Assembly (NCBI GenBank): GCA_040954445.1
Contig: CP144361.1
Location: 1,178,001 to 1,242,000 of the forward strand
Length of the DNA stretch: 64,000 nucleotides
Direction: 5' to 3'
Origin: Burkholderia sp.
GTDB taxonomy: Bacteria; Pseudomonadota; Gammaproteobacteria; Burkholderiales; Burkholderiaceae
A model generated the notes under the pieces. It was not told the origin of the DNA and made no database searches. It was given only the letters and a program-made list of their open reading frames with translations. The position numbers and the translations under genes were made by a program. Position 1 is the first letter of the stretch; each line of letters begins with the position of its first letter. Positions 9,903 through 19,499 of the stretch are shown piece by piece.

Positions 9903-10341
9903 ACGCGAAGAACAAATCGATGTCATCGGCGGTGACGGTGCCTACGACACCAAGCCATGCCATGCGGCCATTGCTGCACGCAGTGCTATTCCTTCGATTC
10001 CGCCACGCGAGGGTGCCGCTCATTGGCCAGCGGATATGCCCGGTGCGGCGTGGCGTAATGGCGCGGTTGATGCAATTGCCCGTGACGGTTGTCGAGAATG
10101 GAAGCAACACAGTGGCTACCACCGGCGATCGCTTGCCGAGAATGCGATGTATCGGTTCAAGACCCTCACCGGCCACTGTCTCTGGGCGCGTCGCATCGCC
10201 GCGCAGGCGACCGAGGTCGCCGTTCGCGGCGGCGTCATCAACCGCATGGCGGACCTCGCTCGTCCGCAATCCGTTCGTATCGCCTGAATTATGCCCGTCC
10301 GATGCCATGGCGTCTTCACGTTCGATTTATGCAACAACGCC
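9903..10341 (+). mobile_element. IS-A fragment, C-terminal part of transposase
   Basis: A plus-oriented piece that starts abruptly at the codons for REEQIDVIGG (residue 192 onward) and runs to the right terminus at 10341. D202 and E270 are present, but D128 and the N-terminus are missing, so it cannot be autonomous. Confidence 0.88.
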
Positions 10342-10356
10342 GCTCCACCGAGGTTT

Positions 10357-10474
10357 TATTGATCGGCAATTCGTAATCTTGAAATTGGAAAATCGTCCAT
10401 CATGTCTCGTTTTTACATGCCCCTCATATGAGGAGCAATTTTCCAATTTCAAGATTACGAATTGCCGATCAATA
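10357..10474. repeat. TA-flanked palindromic miniature element, copy A
   Basis: This 118-base element is bounded by TA on both sides. Its outer 35 bases form a perfect inverted repeat starting TTGATCGGCAATTCGTAATC. The centre contains CATGTCTCGTTTTT, which is also found in the copies at 25056 and 50231. There is no coding capacity. The TA flanks and long inverted ends fit a miniature inverted-repeat element moved by an IS630/Tc1-mariner-type transposase, although none is present in the window. It lies downstream of lysS, in convergent position to the IS-A fragment. Confidence 0.8.
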
Positions 10475-10658
10475 GAAAGCGCGTGCGCCACAAGTGCGAA
10501 ATTTTACGCGCCATTACAAAGTCATCGATTGGATGACGCTGGAGAAGTGTGGACAGGGCGGCAAGCGGGCAGCGCGTTATATGCGCCGCCCGCGCGGTTG
10601 GGCCGGGCCAACATCGAGGGGCGGCCTGGCCCCCTTGCGCGGATGCAGAGGAGGCGGC

Positions 10659-12188
10659 TCAGCCTTCTCGACGTAGGTGGGGGAACAGCAGTACGTCGCG
10701 GATCGTCTGGCTGTCGGTCAGAAGCATCACCAGGCGGTCGATGCCGATGCCGCAGCCGGCGGTTGGAGGCATACCGTATTCGAGCGCGCGGATGTAGTCG
10801 GCATCGAAGTACATCGCTTCCTCGTCGCCGGCATCTTTCTGGTCGACCTGCTTCTTGAAGCGCGCTGCCTGGTTTTCCGGATCGTTTAGCTCGGAGAAGC
10901 CGTTGGCAATCTCGCGGCCCGTCATAAACAGCTCGAATCGCTCGGCAACGCCGGGGATCACACTCGATTCGCGCGCCAAGGGCGAAACCTCGACCGGATA
11001 GTCGAGGATGAAGGTCGGCTCCCAGAGCTGCACCTCGGTGGTTTCCTCAAACACCGCGAGCTGCAGTGCACCGAGTCCGGCGTTCAGGAAGGCCGGCTGG
11101 CGGACGTCGACGCCGAAACGCTTAAGCTCGGTGCGCAGGAAGGCCACGTCGGCTAGTTGTGCATCACTGTAGTCGGGCGCGTACTTCTCGATCGCCTGCT
11201 TGATGGTGAGGCGATGAAAGGGCTTTGCGAAGTCAAGCGCGCGGCCCTGGTACTGGATCGTCGTGGTGCCGAGCGCATCGACCGCCGCCTGGCGGATCAC
11301 CTGCTCGGTGAGGTCCATTATCCAGCGGTAGTCAGTGTAGGCCGCGTAGAACTCCATCATCGTGAATTCCGGATTGTGGCGCGGCGAGACGCCCTCGTTT
11401 CGAAAATTCCGGTTGATTTCGAACACGCGCTCGAAGCCGCCCACCACAAGCCGCTTCAGATAGAGCTCGGGCGCAATGCGCAGGAACATCTCCACGTCAA
11501 GCGCGTTATGGTGCGTGACGAAGGGCTTGGCCGTCGCGCCGCCCGGGATCGGGTGCAGCATTGGTGTCTCGACTTCCATAAAGTCTTTGTCCGTCATGAA
11601 CTTCCGAATCGATGCGATCGCCTTGATGCGGGCGCGGAAGATATTGCGCGTCTCTGGCGTGACGATCAGATCGATGTAACGCTGGCGATAGCGCATTTCC
11701 TGGTCGGCCAAGCCGTGGAACTTGTCCGGCAGCGGGCGCAGCGCCTTAGCTAGCAGGCGCAGCTCAGTACACTTGACAGACAGCTCGCCCATGTTAGTGC
11801 GGCACAGCACGCCGCGCGCAGCGACGATGTCGCCCAGGTCCCACTTTTTAAACGCGTCGTAGGTCTCGGAACCGGCGTTGGCTGGCGTGACAAAGAACTG
11901 GATCTGGCCAGAACCATCTTGGACCGTCGCAAAGCTGGCCTTGCCCATCACGCGCTTGAGCATCATCCGACCGGCGAGCCTGACCTCGAGCGGCTTGGCC
12001 TCGAGCGCTTCCTTGTCGCTCTCAGCGTAGTCCAACTGCAGGTTGGAAGCGTGGTGCGTCGGCTGGAAGTCGTTCGGGTAGGCGATGCCCTGCTCGCGCA
12101 GCGAGCGCAGCTTTTCGCGGCGCTCGGCCATGGTCTGGTTTTCGTCAGTCGCGGGCGCGGCTTGCTGCGGTTGGGTCAGTTCGGTCAT
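10659..12188 (-). CDS. lysS: Lysyl-tRNA synthetase (class II)
   Basis: LysS charges tRNA-Lys with lysine at the expense of ATP. The 509-aa protein has the class II layout: an N-terminal OB-fold anticodon-binding domain (about 60-170) and a catalytic domain with motif 1 around [15 protein letters not shown], motif 2 as [20 protein letters not shown] and motif 3 as [11 protein letters not shown] near the C-terminus. The length matches the 505 aa of E. coli LysS. The ATG at 12188 gives [10 protein letters not shown]. It lies 140 bases downstream of prfB on the same strand, a pairing common in proteobacteria, so the two are likely co-transcribed. No clear intrinsic terminator follows; downstream is the palindromic element at 10357-10474. 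Confidence 0.96.
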   Translation of the reverse strand: MTELTQPQQAAPATDENQTMAERREKLRSLREQGIAYPNDFQPTHHASNLQLDYAESDKEALEAKPLEVRLAGRMMLKRVMGKASFATVQDGSGQIQFFVTPANAGSETYDAFKKWDLGDIVAARGVLCRTNMGELSVKCTELRLLAKALRPLPDKFHGLADQEMRYRQRYIDLIVTPETRNIFRARIKAIASIRKFMTDKDFMEVETPMLHPIPGGATAKPFVTHHNALDVEMFLRIAPELYLKRLVVGGFERVFEINRNFRNEGVSPRHNPEFTMMEFYAAYTDYRWIMDLTEQVIRQAAVDALGTTTIQYQGRALDFAKPFHRLTIKQAIEKYAPDYSDAQLADVAFLRTELKRFGVDVRQPAFLNAGLGALQLAVFEETTEVQLWEPTFILDYPVEVSPLARESSVIPGVAERFELFMTGREIANGFSELNDPENQAARFKKQVDQKDAGDEEAMYFDADYIRALEYGMPPTAGCGIGIDRLVMLLTDSQTIRDVLLFPHLRREG

Positions 12189-12328
12189 GAAGGTCGCAAT
12201 TCGATGGGGATACGGATGCGGCGTTTGACTGGTGCGACCGGTCGGTCCGGTGCTGCTTCACGCCCAGTTTAGCCGGGCGTGGTTTCGGCAATGCTCGTGT
12301 GCGCGAGGCGCGGCACTGCCCCTGGCGA

Positions 12329-13431
12329 TCAGACGCCCTGTTTCAGGCTTGCACCGATAAAATCGTCAAGATCGCCATCTAGCACGGCGCGCGTATTGCT
12401 CATCTCAACATTGGTACGCAAGTCCTTTACGCGGCTCTGGTCGAGTACGTAGGAGCGGATTTGGTGGCCCCAGCCCACGTCTGTCTTGCTCAATTCGAGC
12501 TTGTCTTGCGCGGCCTGACGCTTGCGCATTTCGGCTTCGTACAGGCGCGACTTCAGCATCGCCATCGCTTCGGCACGGTTGCGGTGCTGCGAGCGGTCGG
12601 TCTGGCACTGGACCACGATCCCTGTCGGCATGTGCGTGATACGCACTGCGGAGTCGGTCTTGTTAATATGCTGTCCCCCGCGCCCGAAGCGCGGTAGGTG
12701 TCAATACGCAGTTCAGCTAGGTTGACTTCGACCTCGATCGAATCGTCGATCTCCGGATAAACGAACACTGACGAGAACGAGGTGTGGCGTCCACCCGAGG
12801 AATCAAACGGCGACTTACGCACCAAGCGGTGGATGCCGGTTTCGGTGCGTAGGAAGCCATAGGCGTAGTCGCCCGTGACCTTGATGGTGGCGTTTTTAAT
12901 GCCGGCCACGTCGCCATCAGATTCTTCCAACACCTCGGTCTTGAAGCCTTTGCGCTCGCAATAGCGGAGGTACTGGCGACGCAGCATCGAGGCCCAGTCG
13001 CAGGCCTCGGTACCGCCGGCACCGGCCTGGATGTCGATAAAGCAGTTATTCGGGTCGACCGGGTTGGAGAACATCCGGCGGAATTCGATTTTGGCGATGC
13101 GTTTCTCGAGCTCGACGACCGCAACCTCGCTCGCCAGTAGCGTATCCTCGTCGTTTTCTTCGCGTGCGAATTGGAATAGGTCCTGCGCGTCGCGCAGGTC
13201 GCTGTCGAGCGTGGTCAGCGTCGTCACGCCGCCTTCCAGCGATTTTTTCTCGCGACCAAGTGCCTGGGCGTTCTTCGAATCGTTCCAAATGTTCGGGTCT
13301 TCGAGTTCCTTATTGACTTCAGTTAGACGCGCGGACTTGGCGTCGTAGTCAAAGATACTCAGTAGTTCGCCTGCGCGCTGGCGCAGGTCCTCGAGAGAGC
13401 TTTCGATCGCGTTGAGACGCTCCGCTTCCAT
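12329..13431 (-). CDS. prfB: Peptide chain release factor 2 with a frameshift at GGQ
   Basis: RF2 recognises UGA and UAA stop codons and triggers peptidyl-tRNA hydrolysis through its universal GGQ loop. The frame from ATG 13431 ([10 protein letters not shown]) matches RF2 up to TYRASGAG, then shifts. The remainder (MRITHMPTG... to ...GASLKQGV) is in another frame ending at 12329. At the break, around 12673-12678, the coding strand has a run of five G; six G would restore GAGGQH and a 367-aa protein of normal length. The gene is essential in bacteria. A sequencing or assembly error in the homopolymer, or correction by polymerase slippage, is therefore more likely than true loss. The usual autoregulatory frameshift site near codon 25 is not used: the frame reads through IFDYD without a UGA. 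Confidence 0.88.
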
Positions 13432-13561
13432 TTTGATAATCGCTTTTCCGGCTGCGTTAAGGAGTAAGATTATAGCCGCGCGGGGAGCTTGGCCGGTAAA
13501 TGCGCCGAGGCCTGGGAAGCGCGAGCCGCCGATATTTTCCGGGCAAGCAACTGGCAAGCTG

Positions 13562-13591
13562 TTATTAATCCACAATTTGTTATCTTGCAAT
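13562..13591. repeat. Truncated end of the TA-flanked palindromic element
   Basis: The bases after TTA read TTAATCCACAATTTGTTATC, close to the terminal arm of the element at 25056 (TTGATCCACAATTCGTTATC). The second arm is missing because an IS-A copy starts immediately after. It is an older, decayed half-element upstream of prfB. Confidence 0.5.
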
Positions 13592-14700
13592 GTCGTTGTT
13601 GCATAAATCGAGTGTGAGGATGCAATAGCATCGACGGGATAATTTCAGGCGATACGAACGGATTGCGGACGAGCGAGATCCGCCATACGGTTGATGACGC
13701 CGACGCGAATGGAGACCTCGGTCGCCTGCGCGTCGATGTGACGCGCCCAGAGACAGTTGCCGGTGAGGGTCTTGAACCGATACATCGCATTCTCGGCAAG
13801 CGATCGCCGGTGGTAGCCACTGTCTTGCTTCCATTCTCGACGACCGTCACGGGCAATTGCATCAACCGCGCCATTACGCCACGCCGCACCGGGCATATCC
13901 GCTGGCCAATGAACGGCACCCGCGCGTGGCGGAATCGACGGAATAGCACTGCGTGCAGCAATGGCCGCATGGCATGGCTTTGTGTCGTAGGCACCATCAC
14001 CGCCGATGACATCGATTTGTTCTTCGCGTGGAATCTGGTCGAGCAACTTGGCCAGAGCGTCACCGTCAGCAACATTCTGATTCGTCATTAGCGCGGCATG
14101 CACTTGACCCGTATTCGCGTTGAGCGCGAGAGGGACTTTACGCCACGTGCGCCGCTTCGAGTAGCCGTGCTGGCGCACCTTCCATTCACCTTCTCCATCA
14201 ACCTTCAGACCGGTGCTGTCGACAACCAGATGGATCGGTTCATTGTCACGAAGGATCGGCAGTTTGACATCAAGCGTTTTGCCCGGCGACAGAGCGTGGT
14301 GTAATGCGGCACCGGCAAGCTCGGGAAGGCCAGATCGCGCAGACTTTGGGTGAAACCTTGCAGGGCGCGCAACGTCAGTCGAGAGACGGTCTTCACGCCA
14401 AGTAATGCCTGAATCAGCGTATCGCCGTATAGACACGGGCGACCACGTGTGGGTATGGTATCGGGTATTCTGGCAAGAACGGTTTCATTTATCCATATTG
14501 TTACGTTCCCTCGGTTGATCAGGCCTTCATTATAGGCTGCCCAATTCCTGACACGGTAGCGTGCCTTCGGCTCACCTTTCTTGTGTATGTCCTTGCGCAT
14601 TTTCTTGGCAAGAATTAGGCAGTTACTCTGGAATTTGACTTGATAGGAGGCTTGCCTAGCGACCGTTGCGCGTAAACGTCAACGGATCTCGCTCGATTTA
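13592..14700 (-). mobile_element. IS-A copy with frameshifted transposase, left tip missing
   Basis: The right terminus at 13592 is slightly altered (GTCGTTGTTGC). The other end stops at ...CTCGATTTA, 12 bases short of the full terminus, where the next IS-A begins. A 1-base deletion near 14278 splits the transposase into an N-terminal frame (from 14600) and a C-terminal frame (to 13645), both with recognisable motifs. The loss of a terminus makes this copy immobile. Confidence 0.9.
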
Positions 14701-15825
14701 GGCGTTGTTGCATAAATCGAGCGCGAGGACGCAATGGCATCGGACGGGCATAATTCAGGCGATACGAACGGATTGCGGACGAGCGGGGTCCGCCATGCGG
14801 TTGATGACGCCGACGCGAACGGAGACCTCGGTCGCTTGCGCGGCGATGTGACGCGCCCAGAGACAGTGGCCGGTGAGGGTCTTGAACCGATACATCGCAT
14901 TCTCGGCAAGCGATCGCCGGTGGTAGCCACTGTCTTGCTTCCATTTTCGACGACCGTCACGGGCAATTGCATCAACCGCGCCATTACGCCACGCCGCACC
15001 GGGCATATCCGCTGGCCAATGAGCGGAACCCCCTCGCGTGGCGGAATCGAAGGAATAGCACTGTGTGCAGCAATGGCCGCATGGCATGGCTTGGTGTCGT
15101 AGGCACCATCACCGCCGATGACATCGATTTGTTCGTCGCGTGGAATCTGGTCGAGCAACTTGACCAGAGCGTCACCGTCGGCCACATTCTGATGCGTCAT
15201 TAGCGCGGCATGCACTTGACCCGTATTCGCGTTGAGCGCGAGATGGACTTTACGCCACGTGCGCCACTTCGAGTAGCCGTGCTGGCGCACCTTCCATTCA
15301 CCTGCTCCATAGACCTTCAGACCGGTGCTGTCGACAACCAGATAGATCGGTTCATTGTCACGAAGGATCGGCAGTTCGACATCAAGCGTTTTTGCCCGGC
15401 GACAGAGCGTGGTGTAATTCGGCACCGGAAAGCTCGGGAAGGCCAGATCGCGCAGACTTTGGGTGAAACCTTGCAGGGCGCGCAACGTCAGTCGATAGAC
15501 GGTCTTCACGCCAAGTAATGCCTGAATCAGCGTATCGCCGTATAGACACGGGCGAGCACGTGTGGGTATGGCATCGGGTGTTCTGGCAAGGACGGCTTCA
15601 TCTATCCATATTGTTATGTTTCCCCGGTTGATCAGACCTTCATTATAGGCCGCCCAATTCCTGACACGGTAGCGTGCCTTCGGCTCACCTTTCTTGTGTA
15701 TGTCCTTGCGCATTTTCTTTGCAAAAATTAGGCAGTTACTCTGGACTTTGACTTGATAGGAAGCTGGCCCCGCGACCGTTGCGCGTAAACGTCAACGGAT
15801 CTCGCTCGATTTATGCAACAACGCC
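14701..15825 (-). mobile_element. IS-A copy abutting the previous one, transposase frameshifted
   Basis: Both termini are present, but the element is 2 bases longer than standard because of an insertion near 15030 that throws the C-terminal 100 residues out of frame. D128 and D202 remain in the first frame and E270 does not. The flanks do not form a duplication (CTCGATTTA versus CATCCGCAA). It lies head to tail with the previous copy and ends only 65 bases before the ahcY riboswitch. Confidence 0.9.
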
Positions 15826-15874
15826 CATCCGCAATTCTGCATCGCGTGTGCGAGAATTCTTTGTGGCTCTTTGT

Positions 15875-15880
15875 TACAAT
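15875..15880 (+). promoter_or_regulatory. Putative -10 box for the ahcY transcript
   Basis: TACAAT lies 10 bases before the P1 stem of the SAH riboswitch, a suitable place for transcription to start just ahead of the aptamer. No convincing -35 hexamer is seen 16-18 bases upstream. The IS-A terminus ends at 15825, so the region between is original sequence. Confidence 0.45.
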
Positions 15881-15889
15881 CATCGTTCC

Positions 15890-16016
15890 TTTCCAAGGAG
15901 CGTTGCGACAGGCATCTTCCTGCCAGGCTTGGAAATTTTCACCGTGTGGCATTCGCCACGCCGGTGCCGCGGGTCTACGCGGACTGGCTGCGCCGCCGCA
16001 CTCTGAACGGCGCTCA
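15890..16016 (+). ncRNA. S-adenosylhomocysteine (SAH) riboswitch
   Basis: The leader of ahcY contains the SAH aptamer pattern. P1 pairs TTTCCAAG (15890-15897) with CTTGGAAA (15928-15935). The conserved GGAGCGTTGCGACAGG follows the 5' strand of P1, and CCAGGCTTGGA closes the core. The downstream pseudoknot strand CGCTC (16011-16015, in AACGGCGCTCACG) can pair with GAGCG at 15899-15903. The roughly 75-base stretch between P1 and the pseudoknot strand is the variable part. In known cases SAH binding turns expression on, so the hydrolase is made when its substrate accumulates. Its place directly ahead of ahcY supports the call. Confidence 0.85.
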
Positions 16017-16050
16017 CGTCACCAATCTTTGGCCAAAAAAGGAGGGCGTG

Positions 16051-17469
16051 ATGAACGCCGTGATCGACTCGCAAACCTCGCAAGACTACCTCGTCGCCGA
16101 CCTGGCACTGGCTACCTGGGGTCGCAAGGAATTAACCATCGCCGAGACCGAAATGCCCGGCCTGATGCAGATCCGCGACGAATACAAGGCAGCACAGCCG
16201 CTCAAGGGCGCCCGCATCGCCGGCTCGCTGCACATGACGATCCAGACGGGCGTGCTGATCGAGACGCTCAAGGCACTCGGCGCCGACGTGCGCTGGGCCT
16301 CGTGCAACATCTTCTCGACCCAGGACCACGCGGCCGCCGCGATCGTCGAAGCCGGCACGCCGGTGTTCGCCTATAAGGGTGAGACGCTCGATGAATACTG
16401 GGAATACTCGCACCGCATCTTCGAATGGCCGAACGGCAAGTTCGCCAATATGATCCTCGACGATGGCGGCGACGCAACCCTGCTGCTGATCCTCGGCTCG
16501 CAGGCCGAAAAAGACCGCTCGGTGATCAGCAAGTCGACAAACGAGGAAGAAGTGGCGCTCTACAAGTCGATCGCCGCACACCTGGACATCGATCCGCAAT
16601 GGTATTCGAAGCGCCTGTCCCACATCAAGGGTGTGACGGAAGAAACCACTACCGGAGTGCATCGCCTGTACCAGATGGAAAAAGACGGTCGCCTGCCGTT
16701 CCCAGCCTTCAACGTCAACGACTCGGTCACCAAGTCGAAGTTCGACAACTTGTACGGCTGCCGTGAATCGTTGGTAGACGGTATCAAGCGCGCCACCGAC
16801 GTGATGATCGCCGGCAAGAGCGCCGTGGTCGCCGGCTACGGCGACGTGGGCAAGGGCTGTGCGCAGTCGCTGCGCGGCCTGGGCGCGACCGTGTGGGTCA
16901 CCGAAATCGATCCGATCTGCGCCCTGCAGGCGGCGATGGAAGGCTATCGCGTGGTGACGATGGAATACGCAGCTGACAAGGGTGACATCTTCGTCACGGC
17001 GACCGGCAATTTTCACGTGATCAACCATGACCATATGAAGGCGATGCGCCACAACGCGATCGTCTGCAACATCGGCCACTTCGACTCGGAAATCGACATC
17101 GCGTCGATGCGCCAATACCAGTGGGAAAACATTAAGCCGCAGGTCGACCACATCATCTTCCCGGACGGCAAGCGCGTGATCCTGCTGGCCGAAGGCCGCC
17201 TGGTCAATCTCGGCTGCGCGACGGGCCACCCGTCTTTCGTGATGTCAAACTCGTTCGCTAACCAGACGCTCGCGCAAATCGAGTTGTTCGTGCGGGGCGA
17301 GCAGTACGAGAACAAGGTCTACGTGCTGCCAAAGCACCTCGACGAGAAAGTTGCACGCCTGCACCTGGCCCGTATTGGTGCCAACCTGACGGTGCTGTCG
17401 ACCGAGCAAGCCTTTTACATTGGCGTATCACGGGAAGGTCCGTTCAAGCCGAACCACTACCGTTACTGA
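16051..17469 (+). CDS. ahcY: S-adenosylhomocysteine hydrolase
   Basis: AhcY reversibly splits S-adenosylhomocysteine into adenosine and homocysteine, removing the inhibitory by-product of methylation. The 472-aa protein contains the NAD-binding loop [15 protein letters not shown] (about residue 265), the C-terminal family signature SNSFANQT and the conserved end KPNHYRY. The start is ATG 16051 ([10 protein letters not shown]), preceded by a strong ribosome-binding site AAAGGAGGG; a longer upstream frame lies inside the riboswitch and is not a real start. Expression is probably controlled by the SAH riboswitch. It is followed by a small membrane-protein gene and metF, so the operon links SAH recycling to methyl-tetrahydrofolate supply. 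Confidence 0.97.
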   Translation: MNAVIDSQTSQDYLVADLALATWGRKELTIAETEMPGLMQIRDEYKAAQPLKGARIAGSLHMTIQTGVLIETLKALGADVRWASCNIFSTQDHAAAAIVEAGTPVFAYKGETLDEYWEYSHRIFEWPNGKFANMILDDGGDATLLLILGSQAEKDRSVISKSTNEEEVALYKSIAAHLDIDPQWYSKRLSHIKGVTEETTTGVHRLYQMEKDGRLPFPAFNVNDSVTKSKFDNLYGCRESLVDGIKRATDVMIAGKSAVVAGYGDVGKGCAQSLRGLGATVWVTEIDPICALQAAMEGYRVVTMEYAADKGDIFVTATGNFHVINHDHMKAMRHNAIVCNIGHFDSEIDIASMRQYQWENIKPQVDHIIFPDGKRVILLAEGRLVNLGCATGHPSFVMSNSFANQTLAQIELFVRGEQYENKVYVLPKHLDEKVARLHLARIGANLTVLSTEQAFYIGVSREGPFKPNHYRY

Positions 17470-17505
17470 TCCTGTGCCCGGCCTCACGCCGAGCACGAGC
17501 CTAGT

Positions 17506-17536
17506 GCGGCGGCCGCATGCCGCGGCCCGGGTTTTT
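17506..17536 (+). terminator. Possible intrinsic terminator or attenuator after ahcY
   Basis: A GC-rich inverted repeat (GCGGC at 17506 pairing with GCCGC at 17519, with alternative pairings of the CCCGG/CCGGG type) is followed by GGGTTTTT at 17529-17536. It could end or reduce transcription between ahcY and the next gene. The best pairing is ambiguous. Confidence 0.4.
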
Positions 17537-17554
17537 GCATTAGGAATCCTTTAC

Positions 17555-17893
17555 ATGACCGTTATCCTGACCTGGATCATCAATGCCATCGCGCTGCTGC
17601 TCATCGCCTACCTGGTGCCCTCGATCTACATCAAGAGCTTCTGGACGGCGCTCCTCATCGCGGTCGTGCTCGGCCTGATCAACACCATCATCCGACCAGC
17701 GCTGATTCTACTGACCCTGCCTGTGACGATCGTCACGCTCGGCCTATTCATCCTGGTGGTCAATGCGTTCTGCTTCTGGTTCGCTTCCTCGCTGCTCAAG
17801 GGCTTCGAGGTATCGGGATTCTGGTCGGCCTGCTTCGGGTCGATCCTGTACAGCATCGTGTCGTGGCTTATGTCTGCCCTGATTTTAGGCTAG
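17555..17893 (+). CDS. Small four-helix membrane protein (phage holin family IV/YvlD-like)
   Basis: The 112-aa protein is almost entirely hydrophobic, with about four membrane segments (roughly residues 3-22, 28-52, 55-80 and 88-110). The motif GLINTIIRPALILLTLPVTI is characteristic of the YvlD/DUF360 family, often annotated as phage holin family protein. It is chromosomal and sits between ahcY and metF, as seen in related betaproteobacteria, so a lytic role is unlikely; its function is unknown. The start is ATG 17555 (MTVILTWIIN); the frame is open further upstream into ahcY, but ribosome spacing and family length favour this ATG. metF starts 33 bases after its stop. Confidence 0.85.
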   Translation: MTVILTWIINAIALLLIAYLVPSIYIKSFWTALLIAVVLGLINTIIRPALILLTLPVTIVTLGLFILVVNAFCFWFASSLLKGFEVSGFWSACFGSILYSIVSWLMSALILG

Positions 17894-17926
17894 TGCAACC
17901 CAGGCTGATATGGATTTCTCCCAATC

Positions 17927-18763
17927 ATGAAACCGATCGAACTCTCCCTGGAATTCTTCCCGCCGAAGACGGCGGAGGGCATCGACAAGCTGCGTGCCAC
18001 GCGCGCACAGCTGTTGCCACTCAAGCCAAAGTTCGTCTCTGTGACCTTCGGCGCTGGTGGCTCGACGCAACAAGGCACACTCGACACCGTGCTCGACATG
18101 CAGAAAGATGGCCTGTCTGCAGCCCCTCACCTGTCGTGCATCGGCTCGTCGAAGGACAATCTGCGAGCGATCCTGGACCAGTACCGCTCGCACGGCATCC
18201 TCCAAATCGTGGCGCTACGCGGCGACCTGCCCTCGGGCATGGGTGAGGTCGGCGAGCTGCGTTATGCCTCCGACTTGGTACGCTTTATCCGCGCCGAGCA
18301 CGGCGACTGGTTCCACCTGGAAGTGGCGGCCTACCCGGAATACCATCCACAGTCGCGTTCGCCCAAGCAGGATCTCCAGCACTTCGCCGACAAAGTGAAG
18401 GCCGGTGCGAACTCGGCGATCACGCAGTATTTCTTCAACGCAGACGCGTATTTCCGTTTCGTCGAAGATGCTGTTCGGCTCGGCGTCGAAGTACCGATCG
18501 TGCCCGGCATAATGCCGATCACGAATTACTCGCAACTGATGCGCTTCTCCGAGACGTGCGGCACCGAAGTGCCGCGTTGGATTGCGCGCAGGCTCGAGAG
18601 CTTCGGTGACGATCGCGAATCGATTTGCGCTTTCGGCGCCGACGTGATCACCGCGATGTGCGACCGGCTGATCAAGCAGGGCGTCCGGGGGCTACATTTC
18701 TACACGCTCAACCTAGCCACACCCACGCGAGTGGTGTGCGAGCGACTCGGGCTGGTAGGCTGA
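17927..18763 (+). CDS. metF: 5,10-methylenetetrahydrofolate reductase
   Basis: MetF reduces 5,10-methylene-THF to 5-methyl-THF with FAD, feeding methionine synthesis. The 278-aa protein begins MKPIELSLEFFPPKT and contains SVTFGAGGST and the conserved ALRGD segment, all typical of this TIM-barrel enzyme. The length is near the 296 aa of E. coli MetF. It lies 33 bases after the small membrane-protein gene, in the ahcY operon, so the transcript joins removal of SAH to regeneration of the methyl donor. It ends at 18763, about 100 bases before the IS110-type remnant. Confidence 0.96.
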   Translation: MKPIELSLEFFPPKTAEGIDKLRATRAQLLPLKPKFVSVTFGAGGSTQQGTLDTVLDMQKDGLSAAPHLSCIGSSKDNLRAILDQYRSHGILQIVALRGDLPSGMGEVGELRYASDLVRFIRAEHGDWFHLEVAAYPEYHPQSRSPKQDLQHFADKVKAGANSAITQYFFNADAYFRFVEDAVRLGVEVPIVPGIMPITNYSQLMRFSETCGTEVPRWIARRLESFGDDRESICAFGADVITAMCDRLIKQGVRGLHFYTLNLATPTRVVCERLGLVG

Positions 18764-19499
18764 ACGCGGGCGGCAGGCGGCTCGGCGTCTTGGCTTGCCG
18801 GAAACGACATACGGACCGGGAGAATGAAATGAACGCGTCCCACCCCCGTGACCGAGTGAGCGAAGAATGAGGGCGGATCCTCACGGGCCAACGGCATCGA
18901 TGTGCCCTGGTGGAAAATGCACGCATTTCCCGGCAACTGGAGGATCCACGATGAACAGTACAGTATGGCGATGAACAGTACAGTATGGCCGTAGGTGTCG
19001 ACATCGCCAAGCAGGTATTCCAAGTGCATTACGTTGACCGGGAAACTGGCGAGATCGTGAACAAGGCAATTAAGCGAGCGAAATTTCTTGAGCACTTCGC
19101 GAACCGTGCAGCCTGTCTTATCGGGATGGAGGCATGTGGTGGTGGGGCTCACCATTGGGCGCGGCACCTGACACAGATATGGGGCATGAGGTCAGGCTGA
19201 TGCCAGCCTGAGTTCGTGCAGGCGTTCAATATCCGTAACAAGAACGATGCGGCAGATGCCCGGGCGATCTGGCTGGCGGTACAGCAGCCGAGCAAGCCGG
19301 TGGCAGTGAAGACCGAGATGCAGCAGGCGATGTTGGCGTTGCACCGGATGCGCGAGCAGTTGGTGAAATTTCGCACGATGTAGATGAACGGGCTGCGAGG
19401 CCTGCTGACGGAGTACGGCGAGGTGATGAGCAAGGGACGGGCAAAGCTGGACAAGGAAATACCGGGCGCGCTCGGTCGAATCGCGGAGCGCTTGCCTGC

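Noticed and set aside
13350..13431. The classical programmed +1 frameshift of RF2
   Set aside because: The sequence TATCTTTGACTACGAC is present, but the reading frame from ATG 13431 passes through it as IFDYD without meeting UGA, so no programmed shift is needed there. The frame problem lies at GGQ.
17555..17893. A phage lysis gene (holin) suggesting a prophage
   Set aside because: The family name is historical. The gene sits in a conserved ahcY-metF setting, and no other phage gene is in the window.
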